A stretch of 35,231 bases of DNA from Bacteroidales bacterium (GCA_015654525.1 JAATGT010000096.1:1-35231), one strand, 5' to 3'. Shown: positions 1 through 7,293, numbered from the stretch's first letter. Numbers and translations are program-made. The notes: generated from the sequence alone by a model not told the origin.

Positions 1-174
1 AACATAAAGAGTTACTATAAATATATTGGTGCGTTGTACCCTCTTCTGCGTATATTATTTCCTAATCAGGTGAGCACTTTGCGCGAGGTTGGTCTGGCTA
101 TGATAAATACTATACTAAAAGGCTCTTCTACACAGATACTGGAAGTAAAAGATATTAATGCTTTAGGAAAATAA
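1..174 (+). CDS. C-terminal fragment of an NAD(P)-binding epimerase/oxidoreductase-like protein
   Basis: An open frame enters the window at base 1 and runs 57 codons to a TAA at 172-174. The fragment contains GALYPLLRILFPNQVST followed by an EVGLAMIN stretch and a QILEVKDI ending. From memory this resembles the tail of small SDR-type NAD-dependent epimerase/oxidoreductase proteins (HTATIP2-like) common in Bacteroidetes. The Rossmann N-terminus with its glycine-rich loop lies outside the window, so the family call rests on the tail alone. No hairpin terminator follows on this strand; the next hairpin belongs to the tRNA on the other strand. Confidence 0.55.
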   Translation, partial: NIKSYYKYIGALYPLLRILFPNQVSTLREVGLAMINTILKGSSTQILEVKDINALGK

Positions 175-250
175 ATCACTTCGCTGAATTGCTTCTTGTT
201 GTGCACTTTTACAAAGAGTCATCCACCAGTTATTTTGCCCATCGTTGAAT

Positions 251-288
251 AAATAAAAAAAACGCCAACTACTCACGTAGTCGGCGTT
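251..288 (-). terminator. Rho-independent terminator of tRNA-Ala
   Basis: Bases 261-288 form a 12-bp stem (AACGCC...GGCGTT) around a 4-base loop. Read on the minus strand, the single imperfect position is a G-T wobble and the stem is followed by a T-rich run (251-260). This fits termination of transcription leaving the tRNA at 302-375. Confidence 0.8.
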
Positions 289-301
289 TCAATTAACCAA
301 G

Positions 302-375
302 TGGAGATTATCGGACTCGAACCGATCACCTTGACACTGCCAGTGTCACGCTCTAGCCAGATGAGCTAAACCCCC
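302..375 (-). tRNA. tRNA-Ala (anticodon GGC)
   Basis: On the minus strand a full cloverleaf can be drawn: acceptor GGGGGTT with AATCTCC, D arm GCTC/GAGC, anticodon stem TGACA/TGTCA around loop CTGGCAG, and a T arm containing GGTTCGAGTCC. The anticodon is GGC. The third acceptor pair is G3-U70, the classic alanine identity element. The 3' CCA is not encoded; ACTT follows the acceptor stem. Confidence 0.95.
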
Positions 376-397
376 GGCTTGATTTTAAATTGCTGCG

Positions 398-405
398 CAA
401 AGATA
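398..405 (-). promoter_or_regulatory. Probable -7 box for tRNA-Ala
   Basis: TATCTTTG on the minus strand matches the Bacteroidetes -7 consensus TAnnTTTG and lies 22 bases upstream of the tRNA 5' end. No convincing TTTG -33 element is present at 19-21 bases. Confidence 0.5.
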
Positions 406-465
406 AGGAAGTTTTGGAAATTATGACTACTTTTGTTCACATAATTTATCAACAAGATCATATTT

Positions 466-771
466 ATACTCATCTTTAATACTACTTATCTCGTATCCGA
501 CAAGGCGCATGGCTCTTGGCTCAAGTGGATTCGGGAACAACATATTCCTTTTATGCTCGATTCTACTTATTTCAGCTATCCACAGGTGGCAAGAGTTATT
601 ACCAGTGCAGAGCAGGAGGGGACTTCTTTTTCGGTGCAATTCCGCGTCAATGATATGCAAACGCTAAAACAATGGAATCAGGAATTTAGCGCAATTTTCA
701 AGGAAAGCTGTGCTCATGAATTCGGCACTGAAGTGGTGTTTTTTACCACTGTTTTGGAATTGGTAGAATAA
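466..771 (+). CDS. DUF4286 family protein, N-terminal start codon missing
   Basis: The frame ending in TAA at 769-771 encodes a small protein of the DUF4286 family (usually about 100 aa, function unknown), two bases before ruvC. In this family the protein begins with a hydrophobic strand and an NTTY motif. Here the family-like sequence ([19 protein letters not shown]) lies in frame from about 466, upstream of the first ATG at 553. Between the in-frame stop at 442-444 and 553 there is no ATG, GTG or TTG; the best-placed codon is ATA at 466-468. Either ATG became ATA (mutation or read error), a rare start codon is used, or only the 72-residue product from 553 is made. The frame and family are fairly sure; the start is not. 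Confidence 0.6.
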   Translation: MLIFNTTYLVSDKAHGSWLKWIREQHIPFMLDSTYFSYPQVARVITSAEQEGTSFSVQFRVNDMQTLKQWNQEFSAIFKESCAHEFGTEVVFFTTVLELVE

Positions 772-773
772 AA

Positions 774-1355
774 ATGATAAAAGAACAAGTGATATTAGGC
801 ATCGACCCGGGAACTACCATCATGGGCTACGGTCTCCTTAAAGTGACCGGAAATAAAACTGAAATGCTGGCTATGGGGGTACTTTATTTAAAAAAATACA
901 GCAATCATTATTTGAAGCTTCAGCGTATTTTTGCCCGTACTCTGTCATTGATTGATGAATTTCACCCCGACCATCTGGCTATTGAAGCTCCTTTCTTTGG
1001 GAAAAACGTACAATCTATGTTGAAACTTGGACGCGCTCAGGGAGTAGCTATGTCGGCTGCTTTGTATCGGGATATCCCGATTACTGAATATGCACCACTG
1101 AAGATTAAAATGGCCATTACAGGGAGTGGGAGCGCCTCGAAATAACAAGTGGCGGATATGCTTCGCCGGTATTTGAATATTCCTCAAGAAAGCATGTTAC
1201 CGCAATTGGACGCCACCGATGGACTGGCAGCAGCGTATTGCCATTTTCTTCAAATGGGAAGACCTACTTCGGAAAAAGCTTATTCGGGCTGGAAAGATTT
1301 TATTGCCAAAAATGAAGATAAGGTCAAGAAGCCTAAGTCTCCAAAAATAGAGTAG
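774..1355 (+). pseudogene. ruvC: ruvC, Holliday junction endonuclease, interrupted by an in-frame stop
   Basis: RuvC resolves Holliday junctions made by RuvAB during recombinational repair. The frame starts at 774 and shows [11 protein letters not shown] (first catalytic Asp, residue 11) and [11 protein letters not shown] (Glu71). At 1143-1145 codon 124 is TAA, in the segment ASK-stop-QVADML where relatives from this phylum have Glu. The same frame then resumes without a shift to [12 protein letters not shown], holding the last two catalytic aspartates (146 and 149), and stops at 1353-1355. The 123-residue product would lack half the active site. The simplest cause is one substitution such as GAA to TAA. 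No frameshift is needed, and TAA is an ordinary stop elsewhere here. It is either a recent nonsense allele or a sequence error. Confidence 0.85.
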
Positions 1356-1384
1356 GGGCAGGTTGAAACCTGCCCCTACTTTTT
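1351..1384 (+). terminator. Terminator hairpin overlapping the ruvC stop
   Basis: A perfect 12-bp stem (AGTAGGGGCAGG with CCTGCCCCTACT, 1351-1380) is followed by five Ts. It includes the ruvC stop codon and lies between the convergent ruvC and serS, so it may serve both strands. Its G+C content is well above the surrounding DNA. Confidence 0.8.
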
Positions 1385-1403
1385 AACCGTTTATTTCGGA
1401 ACT

Positions 1404-2675
1404 TTAATCTATAATATCAAATCCGGTGTACGGAATCAATGCCTTCGGAATACGAATTCCTTCAGGTGTTTGATTATTCTCTAACAATGCAGCTACAATA
1501 CGTGGCAATGCCATCGCACTTCCATTCAACGTATGACAAAGCTGAGTTTTCTTGTCGGTTGTTCTGAATCGACATTTCAGGCGGTTTGCCTGGTAGCTTT
1601 CAAAGTTCGAAACCGAACTTACCTCTAACCAACGTTCCTGTGCTGCAGAGAAAACTTCAAAGTCGAATGTCAAAGCTGAAGTGAAACTCAAATCACCTCC
1701 ACAAAGGCGAAGAATGCGCCAAGGCAATTCCAGTTTATCTACTAAAGTTTGTACGTAATTCACCATCTGATCAAGTGTCTCATAGGATTTGTCAGGATGT
1801 TGTATCTGTACAATTTCTACTTTATCAAATTGGTGCAGTCGGTTTAATCCCCGTACATCTTTTCCATAGGAGCCAGCCTCGCGACGGAAACAAGCTGAAT
1901 AAGCAGTATTTTTGATAGGCAATTCATTTTCGTTCAGAATCACATCACGATAAATATTTGTGACCGGTACTTCGGCAGTCGGTATCAGATATAAATCGTC
2001 TACGGTACAATGGTACATTTGCCCTTCTTTGTCTGGTAATTGTCCGGTTCCATAGCCTGAAGCAGCATTAACTACATAAGGTGGCTGTATCTCCAGATAG
2101 CCGGCTTCGCGGGCATTGTCTAGGAAGAAGTTGATTAATGCACGTTGTAAACGAGCTCCTTTACCTTTATAAACAGGAAATCCTGCTCCCGAAATTTTGA
2201 CACCTAACTCAAAGTCAATCAGATCATATTTCTTTGCCAGATCCCAGTGTGGTACGGCATCGGCGTGTAAATTTGGCATTAGCCCGCCGGTTCGTTCTAT
2301 TAGATTGTCTTCGGCATGTTTTCCGGCAGGTACACTCGCGTGTGGCAGATTTGGAATTTGAACTAATAATTCGTTCAGCTTTTGTTCTGCCGCTGTTTGT
2401 TGATCGCCTAATATTTTGATGCTTTCTTTTAATTCTACCGTTTTTTCTTTAGCCAGTGCAGCTTCGTCTTGTTTCCCTTGTTTGAAAAGCAATCCGATTT
2501 CTTTCGACAAGTTATTTAGTTCGGCTGAAGCAGTATCAACCTGAACTTGCGTTGTTTTACGTATATTGTCCAATTCCACTACTTGAGCAATAATGGCAGC
2601 TCCGTCGAAATTTTTCTTTGCCAACCGAATAATTACTTCGTCGGTGTTTTCGGTGATGTATTTGAGTGTAAGCAT
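1404..2675 (-). CDS. serS: Serine--tRNA ligase
   Basis: Class II aminoacyl-tRNA synthetase that charges tRNA-Ser (and tRNA-Sec where present) in the cytoplasm. At 423 aa it has the family's full length. An N-terminal antiparallel coiled-coil arm (about residues 30-105) binds the tRNA long arm. The catalytic domain shows the serine-binding TAEVP motif (233-237), motif 2 around FRREAGSYGKD (263-273) and motif 3 around NGSAMALPRIVAALLENNQ (384-402). The ATG at 2673-2675 places the first residues (MLTLKYI) as expected. It lies downstream of rpmA across a hairpin terminator, so it probably has its own promoter, although no clear -7 box was found. Confidence 0.97.
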   Translation of the reverse strand: MLTLKYITENTDEVIIRLAKKNFDGAAIIAQVVELDNIRKTTQVQVDTASAELNNLSKEIGLLFKQGKQDEAALAKEKTVELKESIKILGDQQTAAEQKLNELLVQIPNLPHASVPAGKHAEDNLIERTGGLMPNLHADAVPHWDLAKKYDLIDFELGVKISGAGFPVYKGKGARLQRALINFFLDNAREAGYLEIQPPYVVNAASGYGTGQLPDKEGQMYHCTVDDLYLIPTAEVPVTNIYRDVILNENELPIKNTAYSACFRREAGSYGKDVRGLNRLHQFDKVEIVQIQHPDKSYETLDQMVNYVQTLVDKLELPWRILRLCGGDLSFTSALTFDFEVFSAAQERWLEVSSVSNFESYQANRLKCRFRTTDKKTQLCHTLNGSAMALPRIVAALLENNQTPEGIRIPKALIPYTGFDIID

Positions 2676-2748
2676 ATTTTATGATTGATCGTTGAATGTG
2701 TTGAGCCGTAATTGAGATTATTTGTTCATTACAGTTTTCTGAAATAAA

Positions 2749-2792
2749 AAATCTCCCGCAATTTTACATGGATGTAAAACAACAGGAGATTT
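2749..2792 (-). terminator. Two-part hairpin terminator after rpmA
   Basis: On the minus strand AAATCTCC pairs with GGAGATTT (2785-2792 with 2749-2756) and encloses a second stem, TTTTACAT with ATGTAAAA. A T-rich run follows on that strand. It ends the rplU-rpmA transcript before serS. Confidence 0.75.
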
Positions 2793-2817
2793 ATGTGTGT
2801 TGAGTATCGGCTAATGC

Positions 2818-3081
2818 TTAATTAGCTTCGATAGGTTTTACAGAAACAAATGACTTGTTGTCTTTCTTTTTTCTGAATTCTACTACTCCGTCAACTAATG
2901 CGAACAAAGTATGATCTTTTCCCATACCGATGTTTTCACCAATATTGTGAACAGTTCCACGTTGACGAACAATGATGTTACCTGCTTTTGCAAATTGACC
3001 ACCAAAAATCTTTACACCCAATCGTTTACTTTCCGATTCACGACCGTTCTTTGAGCTACCAACCCCTTTCTTATGTGCCAT
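2818..3081 (-). CDS. rpmA: 50S ribosomal protein bL27
   Basis: Large-subunit protein whose N-terminal tail reaches the peptidyl-transferase centre. The 87-aa product has the signature start [16 protein letters not shown] and the conserved [21 protein letters not shown] region. There is no cleavable N-terminal extension of the Firmicutes type: the Met-Ala-His start is direct. It lies 20 bases after rplU, the usual bL21-bL27 operon order, and ahead of a hairpin terminator. Confidence 0.97.
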   Translation of the reverse strand: MAHKKGVGSSKNGRESESKRLGVKIFGGQFAKAGNIIVRQRGTVHNIGENIGMGKDHTLFALVDGVVEFRKKKDNKSFVSVKPIEAN

Positions 3082-3101
3082 TTTCTTCTAATTTTTATCG
3101 G

Positions 3102-3416
3102 TTAAGCTACAATTTCTTTAATAAATAACTCTGTGAAGTTTTGACGGTGACCGTTACGTTTGCGGTATCCTTTACGACGTTTTTTGTGGAAAACAATAAC
3201 TTTTTCGCCACGAACGTGTGATAATACTTCTGCAACAACTTTTGCACCGGCAACAACAGGAGCTCCAACAGTAATAGCACCTTCGTTGTCAATCAACAAC
3301 ACTTTGTCAAATTCTAGTTGTGAGCCTCTTTCGGCTTCTTCCATGCGATGGATATACAGTCTTTTTCCGGCTTCCACCTTAAACTGTTGTCCCAAAATTT
3401 CTACGATTGCGTACAT
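3102..3416 (-). CDS. rplU: 50S ribosomal protein bL21
   Basis: 23S rRNA-binding protein of the large subunit, 104 aa, full length. [17 protein letters not shown] is the typical N-terminus, and the basic [18 protein letters not shown] segment near the C-terminus is the rRNA-binding signature. It is the first gene of the rplU-rpmA operon. A strong promoter match lies about 80 bases upstream, leaving a leader of about 75 bases that could carry regulatory structure. Confidence 0.97.
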   Translation of the reverse strand: MYAIVEILGQQFKVEAGKRLYIHRMEEAERGSQLEFDKVLLIDNEGAITVGAPVVAGAKVVAEVLSHVRGEKVIVFHKKRRKGYRKRNGHRQNFTELFIKEIVA

Positions 3417-3497
3417 TTTAAACGACTTTTCTGATTACATCGGGAAGGTGAGTTGCCGTTGGCATTGCTTCTTTGTTACCTTATCCGAAAAGAGCTG

Positions 3498-3528
3498 CAA
3501 AAATACGACTTTATTTTTAATCTGCAAA
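3498..3528 (-). promoter_or_regulatory. Promoter of rplU-rpmA
   Basis: On the minus strand TTTG (3525-3528) is separated by exactly 19 bases from TATTTTTG (3498-3505), a textbook match to the Bacteroidetes TTTG-N19-TAnnTTTG promoter. Confidence 0.8.
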
Positions 3529-3617
3529 GACCTGAATCAAAATATTTTCCATTTTTGATAGATTTCACGTGCTTGTTGAAATTCAGTTTGTTATCACTGT
3601 CTGTATTGAATGAATAT

Positions 3618-4439
3618 CTATCCAATACGTATTGATGTCATGGAAAGCGAACCCATCACTATTTTATCATTGAAGAACGAAATATTTTCATCTTCTTCTT
3701 TTAAAGCTAATGTATAAAGTAATGGTAAGTAATGATCGGGGCTTGGCACGGCCATTTGAACTTCTTTACCCAATAGGTTATAGTCAATTAATTCCTTATG
3801 CTTATTTTCAAGAATCAGTCTTTTTATCGTTTCGTTGGCTTCAATTGCCCAATCCAGACCATATTCCTCGTCATCAGGTTTATCCCATGTGACTTTGCGT
3901 AGATTATGAACTATATTGCCGCTGCCAATGAGCAGGACCCCTTTATTTCTGAATGAGGCCAGCTCTTTTGCCAGCTTGTAATGTTCTTCAGGCGATTTGT
4001 TATAATCCAGACTGAGTTGAATTACAGGAATATTTGCTTTGGGATACATACGTCTGATTACACTCCATGCTCCATGGTCCAGTCCCCATTTCTGATCGGC
4101 AATAACTGTAGTTCCGGAAACGAATTTAATAATTTTCGTTGCCAGCTCGGGGCTACCGGCTACCGGATACTGAACGTCATACAATTCTTGTGGAAATCCA
4201 CCAAAATCATGGATGGTTGGTGGGTTTTGCATAGCGGTAACTTGCGTGCCGCGGGTTTCCCAATGTGCCGAAATACAGATTATGGCATTGGGTGTTGGGA
4301 GTGTTTCGCCTAAGCCCCGCCAGTTTTGTACAAACTCATTTTCTTCAATGGCATACATAGGACTACCATGTCCAACGAACAGCACGGGCATACGACTGAT
4401 GTTGTCCGTGGATTGTCTTGTTGTATTTAATTCGTTCAT
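3618..4439 (-). CDS. ygiD: DODA-type extradiol aromatic ring-opening dioxygenase (YgiD-like)
   Basis: Member of the LigB/4,5-DOPA dioxygenase superfamily: metal-dependent enzymes that open catechol rings with O2. Bacterial YgiD cleaves L-DOPA in vitro; its physiological substrate is unclear. The 273-aa protein has FVGHGSPMYA (His24), ISAHWETRG (His59) and GSGNIVHNLR (His178), the expected metal-binding histidines, plus His122 and PSPDHYLPLLY (His236) near the active site. The ATG at 4437-4439 is followed by a 16-residue variable leader; a second Met just before PVLFVGHG could also serve. It is the last gene of the minus-strand group with the CDGSH and SnoaL-like genes, but a 149-base gap with a hairpin separates it from the CDGSH gene, so co-transcription is uncertain. 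Confidence 0.9.
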   Translation of the reverse strand: MNELNTTRQSTDNISRMPVLFVGHGSPMYAIEENEFVQNWRGLGETLPTPNAIICISAHWETRGTQVTAMQNPPTIHDFGGFPQELYDVQYPVAGSPELATKIIKFVSGTTVIADQKWGLDHGAWSVIRRMYPKANIPVIQLSLDYNKSPEEHYKLAKELASFRNKGVLLIGSGNIVHNLRKVTWDKPDDEEYGLDWAIEANETIKRLILENKHKELIDYNLLGKEVQMAVPSPDHYLPLLYTLALKEEDENISFFNDKIVMGSLSMTSIRIG

Positions 4440-4520
4440 GGTTGCTGTTTTATAATATTAATGCATATATGATCAACACCTGATTTCGGTTGATATTTGT
4501 CATTTTAGCTGTTTTTTTTA

Positions 4521-4554
4521 TTATGGCCTTTGACTAATGAATCAAAGGCCATAA
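4521..4554 (-). terminator. Hairpin downstream of the CDGSH gene, no T tract
   Basis: TTATGGCCTTTGA (4521-4533) pairs perfectly over 13 bp with TCAAAGGCCATAA (4542-4554) around an 8-base loop. It lies just past the CDGSH stop codon, but the minus strand reads A-rich after the stem, so it may be a processing or stabilising structure rather than a true terminator. Confidence 0.5.
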
Positions 4555-4588
4555 TTCTAAATAAATACAACGTTAGTTGCAAATGAGG

Positions 4589-4825
4589 TTAGAGCTTTGC
4601 ATGCGATCCGTCACAATAAGGTGGGTTCTTAGTGTGCTTGCAACCGCATAAATGAGCTTCACCTGATTTTTCAGCATTGAAAGAAAGCGGTGTGAATTCA
4701 GTTACTTTGTGAGACCCATCACAAAATGGTTGATTTTGACTTCTGCCACAAGCACACCAGTGATAATTTTTTCCAGCCTCCAGTTTTACTGCAAAAGGCC
4801 CTTTTTGAGCAATTTTTGGTTCCAT
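4589..4825 (-). CDS. Tandem CDGSH iron-sulfur domain protein
   Basis: Small protein (78 aa) with two CDGSH zinc-finger-like motifs, each expected to hold a redox-active [2Fe-2S] cluster with three Cys and one His. Motif 1 is CACGRSQNQPFCDGSH; motif 2 is CGCKHTKNPPYCDGSH. Both are intact. There is no membrane anchor, so it should be cytoplasmic, unlike eukaryotic mitoNEET. Proposed roles for the family are electron transfer and iron-sulfur cluster handling. The gene lies 36 bases after the SnoaL-like gene and is probably co-transcribed with it. Confidence 0.92.
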   Translation of the reverse strand: MEPKIAQKGPFAVKLEAGKNYHWCACGRSQNQPFCDGSHKVTEFTPLSFNAEKSGEAHLCGCKHTKNPPYCDGSHAKL

Positions 4826-4861
4826 GTTTTTGTTATAAAAGTATGTTTTAAAATAAAGAGA

Positions 4862-5431
4862 TTACTTACCTAAGCCCAGTTGATTCATATACGTTTGATT
4901 ATCCCAAAATAGATATTCTTCTGTCATTACGCCATTTTCCCAAATGCCAACAGTACACATAGGTAAGTTAAATGATTTTCCTGTCGGTTGTATAAACTTA
5001 CCGTTACCGATTGGCATTGGTTGGGTGAATGTTCCAGTCATAATGCCTGTAACACATGTCATGTTTCCTGATCCGAAGCGAACCGGATGTACTTTAATCT
5101 GAGTGTTGGGCGCATACACAAACATAGCTTTTAAATCAGCGATATGACGTTCGATCCCTATAGTGAAATGTCCGTCGGGCCAGTTTACTTTAATATTTTT
5201 AGCATGGCTTTCGTGTAGGCGTACCCATTGTTGATTACTGAAAACCGTGAAATCAAGTGTGTCAAATTTTTGAAGATAACCGGCAATAAGAGCATTATTG
5301 GCAGTCAACGTCTTTATCTGAGCACGCAAAGCTGCAATTTCTTTTTGATTGTTTGATGCATTGTTGATTGCACCTACCGTTGTTGAAATGAAAAGCATTG
5401 CTACGAAGGCAGTGTAAATAAGTTTTCTCAT
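4862..5431 (-). CDS. Secreted SnoaL-like/NTF2-fold protein
   Basis: The 189-aa protein starts with a signal peptide (MRKLIYTAFVAMLFISTTVGA), then a short helical linker (QKEIAALRAQIKTL), then a SnoaL-like/ester-cyclase-type NTF2 fold with WPDGHFTIGIERHIADLKAMF near its middle. Members form small alpha+beta barrels with a ligand pocket; many are uncharacterised. The signal peptide places it in the periplasm or outside the cell. It has its own -7 box match at 5481-5488 and probably shares a transcript with the CDGSH gene. The AraC regulator immediately upstream could control it. The fold call is fairly safe; no reaction can be assigned. Confidence 0.75.
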   Translation of the reverse strand: MRKLIYTAFVAMLFISTTVGAINNASNNQKEIAALRAQIKTLTANNALIAGYLQKFDTLDFTVFSNQQWVRLHESHAKNIKVNWPDGHFTIGIERHIADLKAMFVYAPNTQIKVHPVRFGSGNMTCVTGIMTGTFTQPMPIGNGKFIQPTGKSFNLPMCTVGIWENGVMTEEYLFWDNQTYMNQLGLGK

Positions 5432-5480
5432 CGTTCCCGAACTTTAAAGATTACTGTAAATTTTGTTGATTATTATGATG

Positions 5481-5488
5481 CAAAGGTA
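5481..5488 (-). promoter_or_regulatory. Probable -7 box for the SnoaL-like/CDGSH genes
   Basis: TACCTTTG on the minus strand matches TAnnTTTG and sits 50 bases before the start codon at 5431. No clear TTTG lies at the expected -33 spacing, which would fit a promoter needing an activator such as the adjacent AraC protein. Confidence 0.5.
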
Positions 5489-5539
5489 CAGCATGGGCTA
5501 GAGTCAACGGTAACAGTTTTCGGAAAATGGGTGGTACTT

Positions 5540-6361
5540 TTAGGAAATCATAGCGCGAGTCATTTCGCGAAATTCACTTGGAGTGATTGAAAGTTTATTA
5601 CGAAAAACACGTGTAAAATAAGATTTCTCGTTGTAGCCGAGTTCGTAGCCAATTTCGGAAACAGATTTTTCTGAGTGGATCAATAGGTTTTTGGCTTCGA
5701 TGAGCTTCCGAGTTTCTATGATTTCCGAAACGCTCTTTTGAAAATTATTTTTACAAATAATATTTAGATTTCGTTCCGACATATTCATCTTTTCAGCATA
5801 GAATGATACACCTTCATCTCGACGGAAATTTTGTTCCAGAATCTTTAGAAAATTATTAAATGTATCTATTTGAGATGATTTTACTTTATTTTCAATTGGA
5901 ATAATCCTTTTTCGTTCGGATTCTATCATTGAAATTAATCCGGTAGTGAGATAGCGGATGGTTTGAAAATCCGGATTTTCGTGTTCATATTCAGTTTGTA
6001 TTATCTCGCAGAGACTTACGAATCTGTTTGTACACCCTTTTGGAGCTATTGGAATACTGGTTGAGGTAAAAAAATTAGAATAAAAATTTAGTTTTGAGTC
6101 GGGGATAAATTCTGTCTGGAACTTGATAAGCCAGCCACGCAAATCGTCTCGTTCAACAACCCGATGCATTTTACCCATTGAAATATAACTTACCGAAGGA
6201 GCTGTTATTACCTCAACTTGAAAATCAATATAATGTTCCAGACTTCCCCCCGTAACTATAGCTAACTCTTCGAAATCGTGGAAGTGAGCATCTTCTCGGT
6301 TTGCACGAATAGTTTCAACAAATTCTTTGGTAATTTTAATTATCTGAAATGGGGTATCCAT
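5540..6361 (-). CDS. AraC family transcriptional regulator
   Basis: A 273-aa regulator with an N-terminal cupin-like ligand domain (residues about 1-150, including HFHDFEELAIVTGG) and a C-terminal double helix-turn-helix (about 175-270). The HTH part shows FYAEKMNMSERNLNIICK for the first motif and SVSEIGYELGYNEKSYFTR followed by ITPSEFR for the second, the standard AraC/XylS pattern. Ligand unknown. It lies between the SRPBCC gene and the SnoaL-like gene on the same strand, 108 bases ahead of the latter, and is a candidate regulator of the downstream SnoaL-CDGSH-dioxygenase group. A weak -7 match (TAAATTTG) lies at 6397-6404. Confidence 0.92.
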   Translation of the reverse strand: MDTPFQIIKITKEFVETIRANREDAHFHDFEELAIVTGGSLEHYIDFQVEVITAPSVSYISMGKMHRVVERDDLRGWLIKFQTEFIPDSKLNFYSNFFTSTSIPIAPKGCTNRFVSLCEIIQTEYEHENPDFQTIRYLTTGLISMIESERKRIIPIENKVKSSQIDTFNNFLKILEQNFRRDEGVSFYAEKMNMSERNLNIICKNNFQKSVSEIIETRKLIEAKNLLIHSEKSVSEIGYELGYNEKSYFTRVFRNKLSITPSEFREMTRAMIS

Positions 6362-6396
6362 GGTTGATTAGCTGTAAGGGTTATGAATGAGTTCGA

Positions 6397-6404
6397 CAAA
6401 TTTA
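6397..6404 (-). promoter_or_regulatory. Possible -7 box for the AraC gene
   Basis: TAAATTTG on the minus strand fits TAnnTTTG, 36 bases before the start codon. The expected -33 TTTG is missing at 19-21 bases. Confidence 0.35.
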
Positions 6405-6487
6405 GAAAAAAAAGTTCAAAGAGTAATGGTTCGGGTTATAAGAAAAAAGTAAATCGCCAAGAAGGTTTACTTTTTCAGAAAACCGAA

Positions 6488-7021
6488 TTATTTGCTTTCG
6501 CTTATTTTCTTCAACTTTGATAGTCCGTTATCCCAGTCTTTTCCCATATTTTTCTCCATATCCATGAATAAAATCATAATATTAATTGGATAGGGAATCC
6601 TTCCTGTCATTCCCCAAGTGGCTTTAGTTTGATTTCCGTTGGCGGTTAGTTTGACATATGCTTTTCCATGACTTTTGTGAGGCTTATAAAAATCTAATTT
6701 TGTCTCTAAAAAAGTAGGCTTTTCGATTGTTTCAATGGTCTGACTACCGGAACCAACAATCTTGCTTTCCCAACTTTGCATAGCTCCAACTGTACTGTCC
6801 ATGCCGATTGTTTCTTTTTTCATGTTCGGATCGCGATCATTCCAGGGGTTCCATCTGTCCAATGCTGACAATGAGTTGATATTTCCCCATACTTTTTCAA
6901 TCGATGCCTTAATTACTATCGATTTCTCATATTTAAATTCTTTGGGAACAAAGAGGGCTACGATTAGCACTAATCCAACAAGTGTACCTAAAATAATACC
7001 AATGTACTTTGATAATTTCAT
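6488..7021 (-). CDS. SRPBCC family protein with N-terminal membrane anchor
   Basis: The 177-aa protein has one N-terminal hydrophobic helix (about residues 7-26, IGIILGTLVGLVLIVALFVP), then a START/Bet v1-like SRPBCC domain. The segment KSIVIKASIEKVWGNINSLSALDRWNPW is the usual start of 'polyketide cyclase/dehydrase' SRPBCC proteins, and the domain ends near ILFMDMEKNMGKDWDNGLSKLK. Such domains bind hydrophobic ligands; the function of this membrane-anchored subfamily is unknown. It is the first gene of the minus-strand group that continues with the AraC regulator 126 bases on; no promoter was recognised. Confidence 0.8.
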   Translation of the reverse strand: MKLSKYIGIILGTLVGLVLIVALFVPKEFKYEKSIVIKASIEKVWGNINSLSALDRWNPWNDRDPNMKKETIGMDSTVGAMQSWESKIVGSGSQTIETIEKPTFLETKLDFYKPHKSHGKAYVKLTANGNQTKATWGMTGRIPYPINIMILFMDMEKNMGKDWDNGLSKLKKISESK

Positions 7022-7198
7022 ATCTTCTTTAATTTAAAATGGTTTTATCGGAAAGTTCTAGAGTCAGAGTGGAATTTTATTCTATAATGAAACAATTTTT
7101 ATTATGAAAATGTTGAGCGTTTTTTTCAGGAGACGTTTAAGGGTTCTCTGACTTTGAGTTTTCCAGCACTTATTTGTTCGTCTTCATTCGCTAAAATT

Positions 7199-7208
7199 CA
7201 AACGTTTG
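7199..7208 (+). promoter_or_regulatory. Possible LacI-type operator half-palindrome upstream of malQ
   Basis: CAAACGTTTG is a perfect 10-bp palindrome with the central CG and flanking A/T runs seen in many LacI-family operators. It lies about 55 bases upstream of the putative -7 box of malQ. One short palindrome in an AT-rich spacer is weak evidence. Confidence 0.25.
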
Positions 7209-7263
7209 CATCCAATCTTTTGAGAGTCGCTTGGTTCGGGTTTTTTCGTGTGCTTTATTTTCG

Positions 7264-7271
7264 TAAATTTG
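7264..7271 (+). promoter_or_regulatory. Possible -7 box for malQ
   Basis: TAAATTTG matches TAnnTTTG and ends 22 bases before the malQ ATG. The -33 position is only a T run. Confidence 0.45.
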
Positions 7272-7293
7272 TAGCCAATATTAGTTCTGATTT

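Noticed and set aside
1143-1145. The TAA inside ruvC as a reassigned or read-through codon
   Set aside because: TAA ends many intact genes in this window (for example the DUF4286 gene directly upstream), and no recoding signal is visible around it.
3160-3558. A 132-codon plus-strand frame opposite rplU
   Set aside because: It is antisense to a clear ribosomal protein gene and its promoter, with no family features.
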